A stretch of 64,000 nucleotides of DNA, from contig NC_030381.2 in assembly GCF_001625215.2 (NCBI RefSeq), forward strand, positions 35,462,689 through 35,526,688, given 5' to 3'. The notes beneath the pieces were generated by a model that ran no database searches, had not been told where the DNA came from, and saw only the letters and a list, made by a program, of their open reading frames with translations. Positions 1 to 11,483 of this stretch are shown in pieces. This DNA is from Daucus carota subsp. sativus. Taxonomy: Eukaryota; Streptophyta; Magnoliopsida; Apiales; Apiaceae. Numbering within the stretch: the first letter of the stretch is position 1; each line of letters starts with the position of its first letter. The translations under genes were made by a program, and so were the position numbers.

Positions 1-636
1 TTAGCAATGTAAAGAGTTGTATTTCAGAAAGCTTGGTGTGTTCTCCTTGTTTTCTCTCGAAAATGAAAGCACACACAAATTTATATACATCATACCAACG
101 GTCATAATCCAACAAACTTCCCAACGATCTTGGTAACAACCTCACGTTTAAATTTGAATTGAATGATGAACGTTTGGATGACATAATACTGAGTAAAGAT
201 AAAATCCATTTGAAATCATCTCAGTAAAACATTTAAACTAAAACCCGTTTGAAACAAAGTAGGAGTTTGTTAAAGATAAAATCGATTTGAAAAACTCTCC
301 TATTTGTTAGGAAAACGTTTTTGAATGAAACTCTTATAAAACTGAGCTCTAATATTTATATAAGATATATACAAATATTAGAATCCTTACAAAGTCGTTT
401 CCTATTAAATCTCCATGAAAATAGACTTTGATCTTTATCCGATTGTTTCTCTGTTCACGCTGTAAGCCTGCTGATAGCTTGTAAATATCCCTGTAAGCTT
501 GCTGACAGCTATAATCATGCTAACATCCTGAAATACTGTTAGTCCGCATAAACAACCTTTGATAGCATGCTAACACATATCAGTTTCATGTTATTAGCTT
601 GCTGTTAGTGTCATCATCAAAACCTTGAGAGTATCA
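1..636 (-). repeat. 3' LTR of the copia element (partial)
   Basis: Bases 1-636 equal 8823-9458 with no mismatch on visual alignment. The plus-strand right end is GTATCA, giving the expected TG start in the element's sense. About 558 bases of this LTR lie outside the window. Confidence 0.93.
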
Positions 637-650
637 ATCTCCCCCTTTTT
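637..650 (-). other. Polypurine tract of the copia element
   Basis: In element sense AAAAAGGGGGAGAT runs directly into the LTR start TGATACTC. This is the expected site for plus-strand DNA priming. Confidence 0.8.
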
Positions 651-1066
651 GATGATTACACTATATTAGGAAAAGTAATAAACTCCCCCTAAATATAGCA
701 ATCTAATATCACTAAACTTCCACAATTATCATAGAGAATAAAATCTAGCAGATATATCAACTTCACAGATATGCAAAATTTAACACAGAAACAATTAATC
801 AAAGCAAATTGCATAGATATTTCAAATAATCCTAACCAGGATAAACCACCTGGTATCCAAAATATTATCCAAACAACTTAAACAAATTAACTCAGGATAA
901 ACCACCTGAGATCACCAAATTCAAATCCAACCAGCACAAAACAACTTAGTCTTAAAACAAATAAAACTTAGGGCCAATAATGTACTTAAGCAGATAACAC
1001 AAACTTAAGTAAAGTATTATTAATTTCCTAATTTCCTCCCCCTTAATCATTAAAAAGGTGAGAAAA

Positions 1067-2695
1067 TCAAGTTCCAGCCTTGTCCTGTTCATCCTTCTCC
1101 TTGGCAAATTTCTTGGCAAGTTCAGCAGCAATCAGATTTTCAGCCATCAGTGCATTCCCAGCAGCAGCATACTTAGAATCAGTTCCAGCAGCTTCCTTCA
1201 GTGCATCCAAAGCTGTCCTAGGCCTTGGACTTTCTGTGGCATCATCTTCTGAAGTGAAAGTTGCCTTGACATCAGATGAACCACCAGACCCATACATCCT
1301 CTTGCAAAGTTCATAGGCAAAACTCCCAGAACTGCATTTCTCTGAGGCAGTTGAAGTCCTAGCACCAAACATCATGTCCTTCCAGAACCCAAACTGAGAA
1401 TTCAATGCATCCATCTGCTCAGACAACTGCTTCTGGCCATCCATCACCTCCTTGTGATTTGCTCGAAGCTCATCCATATATTCCTGAATCTCTTGTGCAG
1501 AGATTCCCAGATCAACCACATTCACAGACTGTGTCGTGGATGGAGGAGGAGGAACTTCAACAGTAACCAAATGCCCATCCTTATCCAATTTTAAATTGGA
1601 TTGAGCCAAAAACTTAGCATCCAAAAATTCCTTAGCAACAATGACTTCCTCATCAGCAAATGACACACCAAACCACTCGAATACTCGAGTCAACAACAAA
1701 CCATAAGGTAAACCACCAGTTGATTTACCCTCAACAGATTCCAACATATTCTTTAAAATCAAATCACTTAAGTCAAATTTACGACCAGCCACCAACATAG
1801 CAACCACAACAATATCTTGAGAAGATAAATTAGAACGAGTCCCCAATCTTGGACTGACATTCTCTATAGACAACTTAAATATAGCTTGAGCCAGTGGGAG
1901 CAATTGTGTAGTTGACGGAAACGCATTTTCAGAAACAATTTCAGACCCAGTGATTAATTTTAATTGATCTTTGTGAGAAAAACCCTCAATATCCTTAGGT
2001 CCTCTTTTAGTGTGGATAGACATAGTAGATGGTGGAATCTTAAGTATAGCACCCAAAAACATAGAAGACAGACAGATCTTCACATCCGACACATACGATA
2101 CATACTGATCAGACCCAACTAACTGCAAATTCGCATAAAACTCTCGAACTAGAGCAGGATAACAATTTTTAGGCATATCCACTAAAAATGACTGAAATCC
2201 TAAATCCTCAAAGAGCTTCACGATACCACAAGAATAAAAGGTTTTGCCAGAAAGAGGCTTACCCATGATGACTTTCCGACCCGCAAGACCACGAACTGCA
2301 AGAGCCTCTGACTTAACCTTCTTTTGCCCAGATTCAACACCTGCATCGCTTCGATTAACCCCGGATAACTCGTCGCCGCTTTCAATCGTAACCAACTCAT
2401 CGTCTTCTTCGTCAATCAACTTGCGCTTTTGAGATGTCGGAGTAGGCTGCGGAGTGTGAGACTTGACATTTGCCCTAGTCTTCTTCCTCATCGCTAATCG
2501 CAACCCGATTGATGCTATTGTGAAAACGAAGGCTTTTCGGAGAAAGTGGGTGAAAACCCTAGCGTCTCGGGGTGGGTTGTATATGTAGTTGAAGAGGCGT
2601 GGAGTGAGTAGATATTTCAAAACTCTTTTAACAATTATCAGGGGAGTAGTTTTAGGAACAAAATTAAACGAAGTGATATTCCTAAAATAATTCAT
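1067..2695 (-). CDS. Third ORF of the Sirevirus-like element, between pol and 3' LTR
   Basis: An intact 542-codon frame in the same orientation as gag-pol, in the place where Sireviruses may carry an envelope-like ORF. I do not see an envelope: there is no convincing signal peptide. Residues 1-68 are basic and partly hydrophobic; a second start at 2491 (MRKKTRANVK) begins a low-complexity region with an acidic run (DEEDDE near residues 95-100). The middle, around FVDMPKNCYPALVREFYANL, resembles the 'putative plant transposon protein' domain found in many plant genomes (recollection, not searched). Residues about 400-440 look like a coiled coil, and the C-terminus is rich in Ala/Lys/Glu. Pol ends in TAA at 2984 with 288 bases between, so this ORF would need its own mRNA, splicing or reinitiation. 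Function unknown. Confidence 0.7.
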   Translation of the reverse strand: MNYFRNITSFNFVPKTTPLIIVKRVLKYLLTPRLFNYIYNPPRDARVFTHFLRKAFVFTIASIGLRLAMRKKTRANVKSHTPQPTPTSQKRKLIDEEDDELVTIESGDELSGVNRSDAGVESGQKKVKSEALAVRGLAGRKVIMGKPLSGKTFYSCGIVKLFEDLGFQSFLVDMPKNCYPALVREFYANLQLVGSDQYVSYVSDVKICLSSMFLGAILKIPPSTMSIHTKRGPKDIEGFSHKDQLKLITGSEIVSENAFPSTTQLLPLAQAIFKLSIENVSPRLGTRSNLSSQDIVVVAMLVAGRKFDLSDLILKNMLESVEGKSTGGLPYGLLLTRVFEWFGVSFADEEVIVAKEFLDAKFLAQSNLKLDKDGHLVTVEVPPPPSTTQSVNVVDLGISAQEIQEYMDELRANHKEVMDGQKQLSEQMDALNSQFGFWKDMMFGARTSTASEKCSSGSFAYELCKRMYGSGGSSDVKATFTSEDDATESPRPRTALDALKEAAGTDSKYAAAGNALMAENLIAAELAKKFAKEKDEQDKAGT

Positions 2696-2983
2696 GTTAA
2701 TCTATTATAAACCGAATGAGTTAAAAGATGTTAACACTACTTATCTCTTATCACATATATATACACATTGTAACTAATTTGAATTTTAAACTTATCATAA
2801 ATTACACAGATAATCACATAATCACGTATCAAAATTCAACATAAAAATTTATCAGTCTAAGCACATAACGGTAATGTCATTTAAGTTCACATATTTCAAA
2901 TAAACACTTAAACTGACCGGCATGCAAAAATAACAAAAATTATGTAAAATATTAGGAGTAAGCTGATAGTACCCGGACCATGC

Positions 2984-5900
2984 TTAAAAGCCTGCTGACT
3001 GCACATCACACATACCCAATTCCCTTCTCAGCACGACATAACGTTCTTCAGGAAGAGGTTTTGTGAAGATGTCAGCTAGCTGATCTGCTGTAGCCACAAA
3101 AATTAACTTGACAGCACCCTTTGCAACATTATCTCTCAGAAAATGATGTCGAACATCAATATGCTTTGTCCTTGAATGATTGACTGGATTTTCTGAAATA
3201 TTGATTGTACTTGTGTTGTCACAAAAGATAGGAGTTTGCTTGCATTTGATTCCAAAGTCCTTCAATTGTTGTCTCATCCATAGCATTTGAGAGCAACAGC
3301 TACCAGCTGCTAAATACTCCCCCTCAGCCGTAGATAGAGCAACTGAAGTTTGCTTCTTGCTTAACCAAGAAACTAAGCTTTGACCCAAAAATGCACAAAC
3401 ACCACTTGTACTTTTTCTATCAGTTTGACTTCCTGCATAATCTGCATCACTATACCCAACAAGATCAAAAGCATTTGTGATAGGATAGAATAAGCCCAAA
3501 GTAATAGTTCCACTTAAATATTTAAATATTCTTTTAACAGCTTGTAAGTGAGAATCCTTTGGTTTTGCTTGAAATCTAGCACAAACACAAACACTATACA
3601 TAATATCAGGTCTAGAGGCTGTAAGATAAAGTAAACTACCAATCATACCTCTATACATTCGAATATCAACATCTTTACCATTTTCATCTGCTGTCAGCTT
3701 GCTGACAACGCTCATTGGTGTTGATTTCGCCTTGATATTCTCATACCCAAATCTTTTGAGTAGATTCTTGATATACTTGGATTGATGCACATAAATTCCT
3801 TCTGGAGTTTGCTTAATTTGGAGCCCCAAGAAATAATTGAGCTCTCCCATCATGCTCATGTCAAACTCACTATGCATGCACTTTGAAAACCACTTACACA
3901 AAGAATCATTAGTAGATCCAAATATAATATCATCTACATATATTTGAACAACTAATATATCTTGACCTTTAAAGATAGTAAACAAAGTAGGATCAATTTT
4001 ACCTCTAATGAAACCATTTTTGATCAAAAATTCACTTAACCTTTCATACCATGACCGAGGTGCTTGCCTTAATCCATAAAGTGCCTTCTTGAGCTTGTAG
4101 ACACGGTTGGGATACTTTTCATCCTCGAATCCTGGTGGTTGCTTGACATAGACTTCTTCCTTGAGATATCCATTTAAGAATGCACTTTTGACGTCCATTT
4201 GATGTAGCTTGAACTTCTTGTAGCATGCAAATGATAACAGCATCCTAATAGATTCCAATCTTGCAACCGGAGCATACGTTTGATCAAAATCAATCCCTTC
4301 TTGCTGATTGTATCCTTGTGCAACAAGTCTAGCTTTGTTCCGAGTGATAGTACCAAATTCATCAACTTTATTCTTGAATACCCATTTGGTTCCAACAATT
4401 GAAGCATCCTCTGGTGGATCTACAAGTTCCCAAACATCACATCTTTCGAATTGATTGAGTTCTTCTTGCATTGCCATGATCCAATTTTCATCTTGTAAGG
4501 CTTCTTGAACATTCTTTGGTTCCTCTTGAGCTATGAAGGCAGCATAAGCACAAATGTTGGCTTGAGCTTTCCTTGTCTTGATTCCAGCTGATTTATCTCC
4601 AATGATCAACTGAGGAGGATGATTCTTCACTGTTCTAGTTGACTTTGGTAGATTATGTTGAGCTATGACCTCTTCATTCCTTGTAGTCTGCCTAGGAGGA
4701 GTCTGATCAACAACATTTTGGCTTGCTGATGAAGTTTGACCTCTGGATTCATCCAATGTGAGCTTAGACATCTTATCCAAAGTTTCTTCAAGAGATGGAG
4801 TGGATTCAGTAGCTTTATTGCCTTCTGAAGTTGTGGCAGTTGACTTGTCAGCTTGCTGATTTCCAGTTTCCTTCACTGTCAGCTTGCTGCTAGTTCCTGT
4901 ACCTGCACATTCTTCCTCATCCCTTGCAAGATCATCAGTAGACTCTTGAAATGAAACATCAATAGACTCTTCAACAGTATGTTTAGCAAGATTATACACT
5001 CTATAAGCACGACTTGTTAAAGAATAACCCAAAAATATAGCTTCATAAGATTTAGAGTCGAATTTACCATCCCTATCAATGGTTTTGAGTACGAAGCACT
5101 TAGATCCAAAAACCTTGAAATAGCTGATATTAGGCTTCTTTTTCCTTAGCAATTCATAAGGAGTCTTGTTGAGAATTGGCCTGATAAGCACTCTGTTAAG
5201 AACATAGCATGCTGTGTTGACAGCTTCTGCCCAGAAACTTCTTGGCAGCTTGCTCTCCTGCAGCAATGTCCTAGCTGTTTCTTGTAAGGACCTGTTCTTA
5301 CGCTCTACAACTCCATTTTGCTGAGGTGTACGAGGTGCTGAGAACTCATGTGAGATTCCTCTTTCTTCACAATAAGTTATGAAGTCTTTTTGGAATTCCC
5401 CACCATGATCACTTCGAATACCTACAAGTCTTGTATCTAGTTTGTTCTCAAGCAACTTGATTAGTTTCTCAAATTCACTAAAAGCACAATCTTTAGTACG
5501 CAAGAATAATACCCAAGTGAATCTAGAATAATCATCAACAATAACAAAGGCATATTGTTTACCTCCAATACTCTTATAAGCTTCGGGACCAAAGAGATCC
5601 AAGTGAAGAAGCTCTAAAGGTTTAGAAGTAGATACCATTTTCTTTGCCTTATGTGGAGTCCTTGTTTGCTTTCCTAATTGACAAGCAGAACACGTCTCCA
5701 TCTTGACATACTTAAGCTTTGGTAGTCCTCGAACAAGCTTCTTTGCTGACAGCTTGCTGAGATGATCCATATGAGCATGTCCAAGCCTTCTATGCCAAAT
5801 TTCTGGATTATTATCCACAGCTGCTAAACAAACACCTGCCTCCTGTTCTTCAAAGTTCAAAACATATATATTTCCTTCTCGTTTTGCAACTAGAGGAGTT

Positions 5901-6211
5901 TTGTTAGCACCAACAAGTATAGTACATTCATCCTTACCAAAGTTAACAATATGACCATCATCAAATAACTGACTTATACTAAGCAAGTTATAAGTAAGAC
6001 CTTTAACATATTGTACCTTGTTAATAGAAATGATACTATTACCTATAGTTCCTTTGCCAAGAATAGGAAGAGTTTTGCTATCACCAATTGTGACACGACC
6101 ACCCTTCTTCATCTTCAAGCTTAGAAACTGAGATTTGTCTCCACTCATGTGCCTAGTGCATCCACTATCCAATATCCATTGATTTGGCTTTACTTTAGAC
6201 ACGAGACAAAC
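2984..6211 (-). CDS. pol: Copia pol: protease, integrase, reverse transcriptase, RNase H
   Basis: Long open frame. Numbering from the GTG at 6202: aspartic protease DSG at 12-14; integrase zinc-binding HHCC at H137, H141, C171, C174; catalytic integrase D202, D265, E300 (DD35E); RT around 600-830 with YVDD at 755-758; RNase H in the C-terminal 170 residues ([29 protein letters not shown]). All catalytic residues I looked for are present. The frame has no ATG at its start. A TAG at 6212-6214 lies immediately upstream, and the same frame is open again upstream of that stop, overlapping the end of gag. Gag stops (TGA, 6236-6234) before this point in another frame, so continuous gag-pol expression would need both a frame change and passage of the TAG. 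Pol is intact but apparently disconnected. Confidence 0.93.
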   Translation of the reverse strand, partial: VCLVSKVKPNQWILDSGCTRHMSGDKSQFLSLKMKKGGRVTIGDSKTLPILGKGTIGNSIISINKVQYVKGLTYNLLSISQLFDDGHIVNFGKDECTILVGANKTPLVAKREGNIYVLNFEEQEAGVCLAAVDNNPEIWHRRLGHAHMDHLSKLSAKKLVRGLPKLKYVKMETCSACQLGKQTRTPHKAKKMVSTSKPLELLHLDLFGPEAYKSIGGKQYAFVIVDDYSRFTWVLFLRTKDCAFSEFEKLIKLLENKLDTRLVGIRSDHGGEFQKDFITYCEERGISHEFSAPRTPQQNGVVERKNRSLQETARTLLQESKLPRSFWAEAVNTACYVLNRVLIRPILNKTPYELLRKKKPNISYFKVFGSKCFVLKTIDRDGKFDSKSYEAIFLGYSLTSRAYRVYNLAKHTVEESIDVSFQESTDDLARDEEECAGTGTSSKLTVKETGNQQADKSTATTSEGNKATESTPSLEETLDKMSKLTLDESRGQTSSASQNVVDQTPPRQTTRNEEVIAQHNLPKSTRTVKNHPPQLIIGDKSAGIKTRKAQANICAYAAFIAQEEPKNVQEALQDENWIMAMQEELNQFERCDVWELVDPPEDASIVGTKWVFKNKVDEFGTITRNKARLVAQGYNQQEGIDFDQTYAPVARLESIRMLLSFACYKKFKLHQMDVKSAFLNGYLKEEVYVKQPPGFEDEKYPNRVYKLKKALYGLRQAPRSWYERLSEFLIKNGFIRGKIDPTLFTIFKGQDILVVQIYVDDIIFGSTNDSLCKWFSKCMHSEFDMSMMGELNYFLGLQIKQTPEGIYVHQSKYIKNLLKRFGYENIKAKSTPMSVVSKLTADENGKDVDIRMYRGMIGSLLYLTASRPDIMYSVCVCARFQAKPKDSHLQAVKRIFKYLSGTITLGLFYPITNAFDLVGYSDADYAGSQTDRKSTSGVCAFLGQSLVSWLSKKQTSVALSTAEGEYLAAGSCCSQMLWMRQQLKDFGIKCKQTPIFCDNTSTINISENPVNHSRTKHIDVRHHFLRDNVAKGAVKLIFVATADQLADIFTKPLPEERYVVLRRELGMCDVQSAGF

Positions 6212-6233
6212 CTACAAAACAAACACAAACAAC

Positions 6234-8205
6234 TCAACGTTTTGGTACCCAAATTTTGTTGGGTCCAGCAGTGTTAGTTGATAAAACATATAGAACATTA
6301 AGATCAGATTTCTTGATCCACATTTGGACCACTTTAGAACTCTTCTTCCATGTTCTGCTGGTCTTATCAGCATACTGTCCCGGAGCTGTCTTCTGTCTGT
6401 TTCTGTTGTCAGCATACTGCCAGTGAGCTGATTTCCTTCTCCAGCTTGCTGATTGAGTATTCTTCATTGGACAATTATTAGCAAGATGGCCCTTCTTTCC
6501 ACACTTGTGACAAGTCACCCAAGGCATGGCATAATTGTATGGAATGCCATTTTTCCCTTCATATTTCATTGAAGAGGTGGATGTAGAAGCTGCACCAATG
6601 CCTCCTTTATCATGAGAACCTTTAGCTTGTTTCATCATAGATTTGAGACTTTCTTCTCCTTGAACAAACTTTCCCATGGCTTTCTGAAGGTTTTTAACTT
6701 CTTGCTCCAATGACTTGATCTTTTCAGCTTGAATAGAGATTTCGGCTAAGCTTTGGGATTTGCTTAACTCGAATGCCTCCAAGCTTGCATCCTTAGCTTT
6801 AAGATCTGCTCTTAGCGAGCTGAGTTCCTTCATGAGTGTATCATTCCTTCTTTGGATTTGCATGTTGTTCCCTTCAAGTTGTGAGATTTGTTCCTTGAGA
6901 GTAGCAATGATTCCACTGCTTGCCTTGGCACTCTTTTCATTCAAGAAATCACCTATGACTTTCTTCAAATGAACATTTTCTTTCTCGAGCTCGTAGTTCT
7001 CATTCTTTAGATCAATGAGTTCCATAATTGATAGACAACTCTTATCCTGCATGGTTAGTTCACAAGATGTTGTATCAATAGAATGTAATTCAGAATTAAT
7101 AGAATGTACCTCACTATTAGTCTCTGAATCCGAATCGGTTGTCTCTATTGAGCCATCGAGACCAACAAGAGCCAAGTTAACCATCTCATCACTTGAAACA
7201 TCAGAAGCTGATTCATCCTCATCATCACTCCATGTGAGAAGTGCCTTTGATTTCTTTTTGTTCTTGTAATCAGCTTGCTGTTTAGGCTGCTTAGACTTGT
7301 TTTTCAGCTTGTAGCAATCCCTTTTGAAATGTCCTTTCTTGCCACATTCGAAACATGCATCATCTTTTGGATCTTTCTTTGCACCAAAGGCTTTGCCCTT
7401 TTCTCTTTTCATCTTATTCTTCTTTTCGATCATTCTCTTGATTTTTCTGGACATAAGAGCTAGATCCTCATCTGATTCTGTTTCCTCATCTGATTCCAGC
7501 TTGCTGACAGAGGAGTGCAGTGCAAGATTCTTCATTTTCTCTGTTGGCAGCTTGCTGCTTTCTGAGCTGTTAGCTTCAATCTTAGCTTCAAATTGTTCCA
7601 ACTCAGCAAATATAGCCAGGTGATCCATAGTATCAATGTTGAGAGCTGACTCCAATGCTGTGACCTTGGCACCATATTCGAACGGAACTGCATTTAGAAT
7701 ATTCATGTTGATTTCCGATTGAGGAATCTTTTTGCCAAGTCTTTCAAGGCTGTTAAGAGTGACTTGGAATCTAGCTTGGCTTTCACGAATGGATTCTCCC
7801 TTCTTGATAGCGAAGCTTCCAAATTCTTTCATAAGCTTTCCGAGCTTGACTTTCTTTAATGCCTTTGAGCCTTCGTGATATGTCTCCAATGCATCCCAAA
7901 TTTCCTTTGCTGTTTTGAGAGGATGAGACCTTGTCATATTCAGCTTGATTCAACCCATTGATTAATGTACTCCTTGCTTTTCCATTGGCAGCAACCTTTG
8001 ATAGCTCGTCCGCTGTGAGAACATCAACGTCCTTGACTTTGCCATCGCTATCACGATATTCATAAGGACCTCTTTGCACAACTCTTTGCATTAGGGGATC
8101 TCTGGATAGATGAGCCTCCATTTGGCCTTTCCACCAATTGTAGTTGTCAGAACCCGTGAGGAGAGGAGCTCTAAAATCGGACTTTCCCTGAAAGTTATCA
8201 GCCAT
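6234..8205 (-). pseudogene. gag: Copia gag, frameshifted near its N-terminus
   Basis: ATG at 8205 follows the primer-binding site by about 45 bases and opens a UBN2/gag-like N-terminus (LLTGSDNYNWWKGQMEAHL). The gag match leaves that frame near 7915-7925 and continues one base over (KTAKEIWDAL onward) to a TGA at 6234-6236, which looks like a one-base insertion. The long part has two CCHC knuckles, CFECGKKGHFKRDC and CHKCGKKGHLANNC, separated by roughly 270 residues of Glu/Lys-rich predicted coiled coil, a Sirevirus-type layout. Gag should package RNA and build the particle; as read, no full-length Gag can be made without recoding. An assembly base error is an alternative explanation for the shift. 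Confidence 0.85.
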
Positions 8206-8250
8206 ATCGATCGATACTATTCCTGTTACAGAAGTATTAGTACAAACCTC

Positions 8251-8262
8251 GCTCTGATACCA
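8251..8262 (-). other. Primer-binding site (initiator Met-tRNA type)
   Basis: Minus strand reads TGGTATCAGAGC, complementary to the 3' end of plant initiator methionine tRNA, two bases inside the LTR boundary. This is the usual copia minus-strand primer site. Confidence 0.9.
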
Positions 8263-8264
8263 AT

Positions 8265-9458
8265 TGAAATTACACACCTAGAGGGGGGGTGAATAGGTGT
8301 TATGGCTAATATACCCGATTTTTAAAAGTTACCGAATAATTAATCTGTCAATGACAGCCTGCTGTTAATTTTCAGAGTAAACTGTTAGCCTGCTAATAAG
8401 ATAAACGCAATGCAGATAATGTAAAGCAGTATGCTAGCAACACCAAGAATTTTAGCCAGGTTCGACCCCTAACCCTAATGGTCTACGTCCTGGTCCCCTA
8501 CCAACTGGTAAGAGATTATATTATTAATCAATAATGTCAACGATTACAATGATTCAATAATATAACTCCCTTTCTCCCTTGTTCCTGTTATCAGCCTGCT
8601 GAAACCCCTGAACCACGAACCAAAAGCCTACCAAGACCTATACTTCCCAAGTATACTCTTCTAGCTAACTAGTCCCCTTGTTCCCTTGTTTCACAAGCTG
8701 GATACACAGCAACAAAACATTACACCTTGAACAATACAATGAATAAGTGTAATACAACCGAAACTATGAACTCTCAATATAGATATATATGCAAATATAA
8801 GTACTAGAGCTCAACAAAAGATTTAGCAATGTAAAGAGTTGTATTTCAGAAAGCTTGGTGTGTTCTCCTTGTTTTCTCTCGAAAATGAAAGCACACACAA
8901 ATTTATATACATCATACCAACGGTCATAATCCAACAAACTTCCCAACGATCTTGGTAACAACCTCACGTTTAAATTTGAATTGAATGATGAACGTTTGGA
9001 TGACATAATACTGAGTAAAGATAAAATCCATTTGAAATCATCTCAGTAAAACATTTAAACTAAAACCCGTTTGAAACAAAGTAGGAGTTTGTTAAAGATA
9101 AAATCGATTTGAAAAACTCTCCTATTTGTTAGGAAAACGTTTTTGAATGAAACTCTTATAAAACTGAGCTCTAATATTTATATAAGATATATACAAATAT
9201 TAGAATCCTTACAAAGTCGTTTCCTATTAAATCTCCATGAAAATAGACTTTGATCTTTATCCGATTGTTTCTCTGTTCACGCTGTAAGCCTGCTGATAGC
9301 TTGTAAATATCCCTGTAAGCTTGCTGACAGCTATAATCATGCTAACATCCTGAAATACTGTTAGTCCGCATAAACAACCTTTGATAGCATGCTAACACAT
9401 ATCAGTTTCATGTTATTAGCTTGCTGTTAGTGTCATCATCAAAACCTTGAGAGTATCA
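8265..9458 (-). repeat. 5' LTR of the copia element (complete)
   Basis: About 1,194 bp with TG...CA ends. The visible part of the partner LTR is identical. It contains several copies of an imperfect palindrome around AGC-TT/CT-GCT (8353-8368, 8383-8396, 8591-8601, 9287-9300, 9316-9331, 9413-9430). Confidence 0.92.
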
Positions 9459-9614
9459 GTATAGGGAAGTTGAAAGATCTCCTTTGACATTGATAAGTGC
9501 AGCTGCTGAATGCTGTAGAGCTTTTGAGTATTATTTTATACACTTAATTTGTACCTAAATTTTTGTTGTATATTTTATGAATGTTAAATCAGTGATAAAG
9601 CATTTGTCTTGCAG

Positions 9615-11483
9615 GTGTATGTTCATAGTAAGGTCATGATAGTTGATGACTGTATAGTCTTGATTGGATCAGCCAATATTAATGATAGGAGTTTGCTCGG
9701 ATCAAGAGATTCTGAGGTGCACTTTTAATAATTTATACTCGCTTTTGCACTTAAATTCACTGTTATATAATGTCTGGAATAATTGACCATTGGGTTTAAG
9801 CATCAGAGGATTTGTCTCAAAAATAAATAAATAATGCATTGAATATTAAATGCTTAGGAAGTCAATGGAATATCTGTTTTCACTTATGTTAAATTGACTG
9901 GTTGGTACACTTTTGTAAGCAAAGGATTATCATTTAACACTGTCACGACCATTCAAGTCTCTTTTCCTTGAAGATTTTTTTTTTTGAGTTAACTTATGTT
10001 AAATTAACTTGTATTATCAATATTATCAGCTCAGATAGAGGTGGTAAAATTGCTTCTCTTGATTCTAAAAAAGACATACAGTTTTTCAAATTTTAAAGTT
10101 GGCATATAATAGATTATATTGTGGAAATTTGTCAAGTCTCTGACCTGTAGGTTGTTTAGAGAGTTTTTTAGGCATTGTATCTATCGAGGGCCGACCCTGA
10201 GATTCATGTGGCCCTAATTAAAATTTGATTTACATGTACTTATATATGAAACATTTTATTTTTACACATGTTTGTGCAACCTTAACCAACTGACAATGGA
10301 AGGCAAGTCCTTCGTGGCAGTTTATTGTTTCAATTATATCATTGATTACGATTTAGTTGATTTAAATAGTACACCTGACATTATTGCTGTCACTGCGGAC
10401 TTATTGAATTATAAATATTGTGTTGATCGTGTCAGTGCGGCTTATATTTCTTTTTGATATATTTCTTAAATTTACCCCAAAAGTCCAAAATTGTGTGTTC
10501 GCTATATATTTCCACTGATTTCATCAAGGAAATGAATTCTTTACTCAAATTTCCATAACTAACATGACTTTTGCGCTTCTGTAAATGTGCATATGTTGCA
10601 TCAAAAAATGTTTCGCTAGATCGGTGTGCTTATTGAAGATAAAGAATTAGTTGATTCGTTTATGGGCGGGAAGCCATGGAGGGCTGGAAAGTTTGCTTCT
10701 AGTCTTCGTCATTCACTTTGGTCTGAGCACCTGGGTCTTTCAGCAGTGGAGGTTAGCATTATCTGTTAAATATAGTTTATAAGCACCGAAGGACCATAAT
10801 TTAACATGTAACTGACAATATATGTTGCATTTTGGATTGCTAATGTTCTTCTAGATCAACCAAATCATTGATCCGGTAATTGATTCAACGTACAAGGATA
10901 TATGGATGGCAACTGCAAAGGTGAGTATTTGAGGATACCAATTTTGAATTTATGAGCTTTTGGTACTTGTGTCAAGATTGGTATATTGATCATGATATAT
11001 TCTTTGCTAACTAAAGTATCTGGAATGGCTTTTGCTTTTGTGAGTTTGTATCTGTAAATTAACAATATTTTGTGTGTGTATTTCTGACTTGACAGACAAA
11101 TACAATGATCTATCAAGATGTAATTTCATGCATTCCTAATGATCTCATACAATCCAGGTGCATTTTAAACTTAAATCTTTAGTAAGCCTCTTTTCTTTGC
11201 GTGGATTTCCTAAGCTGTAATAATTTTGAGCAGGTCTGCACTAAGACAATGCATGACCCACTGGAAAGAAAAACTCGGACACACAACAATTGATTTAGGA
11301 ATTGCTCCCGTCAAGCTGGAATCGTATCAGGATGGAAATATAAGGGGAACTGATCCCATGGAAAGATTGAAGTCCGTGAAGGGGCATCTGGTTTCTTTTC
11401 CTTTAGATTTTATGTGCAAAGAAGATCTCAGACCTGGATACAAAGAGAGTGAATATTATGCATCACCTCAAGTTTTTCACTAA
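9615..11483 (+). CDS. Phospholipase D zeta-type (PXPH-PLD), last five exons
   Basis: Exons 9615-9716, 10620-10751, 10855-10920, 11096-11157 and 11234-11483, all with GT-AG borders and matching phases, encode the C-terminal 203 residues. The first exon carries the second HKD-type motif ([10 protein letters not shown], then [18 protein letters not shown]), which supplies the catalytic His/Lys/Asp for phosphodiester hydrolysis of membrane phospholipids to phosphatidic acid. The ending [13 protein letters not shown] is what I recall for plant PX/PH-domain PLDs rather than C2-PLDs. Upstream exons (PX, PH, first HKD) are not in the window and should lie beyond the retrotransposon, which occupies the intron before this exon or has separated the gene. 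Whether the gene is still expressed through an intron of more than 9.5 kb cannot be judged here. Confidence 0.9.

Larger units (their letters stand above)
1..9458 (-). mobile_element. Sirevirus-like Ty1/copia LTR retrotransposon, cut by the left window edge
   Basis: Complete from its right LTR (8265-9458) through gag, pol, a third ORF and the polypurine tract to the first 636 bases of the other LTR, which continues off the window. Reading on the minus strand the order is LTR, primer-binding site, gag, protease-integrase-RT-RNase H (copia order), extra ORF, polypurine tract, LTR. Large gag with two CCHC knuckles, an ORF between pol and the 3' LTR, and the WILDSGC protease start are traits of the Sirevirus lineage (family knowledge). 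The 636 comparable LTR bases are identical, so insertion was recent. The target duplication cannot be confirmed because the left flank is missing; the right flank begins GTATA. Non-coding internal stretches: 651-1066 and 2696-2983. The element lies antisense upstream of phospholipase D exons. Confidence 0.95.

Noticed and set aside
1067..2695. Calling the third retrotransposon ORF an envelope gene
   Set aside because: Position fits, but no clear signal peptide or C-terminal membrane anchor is seen.
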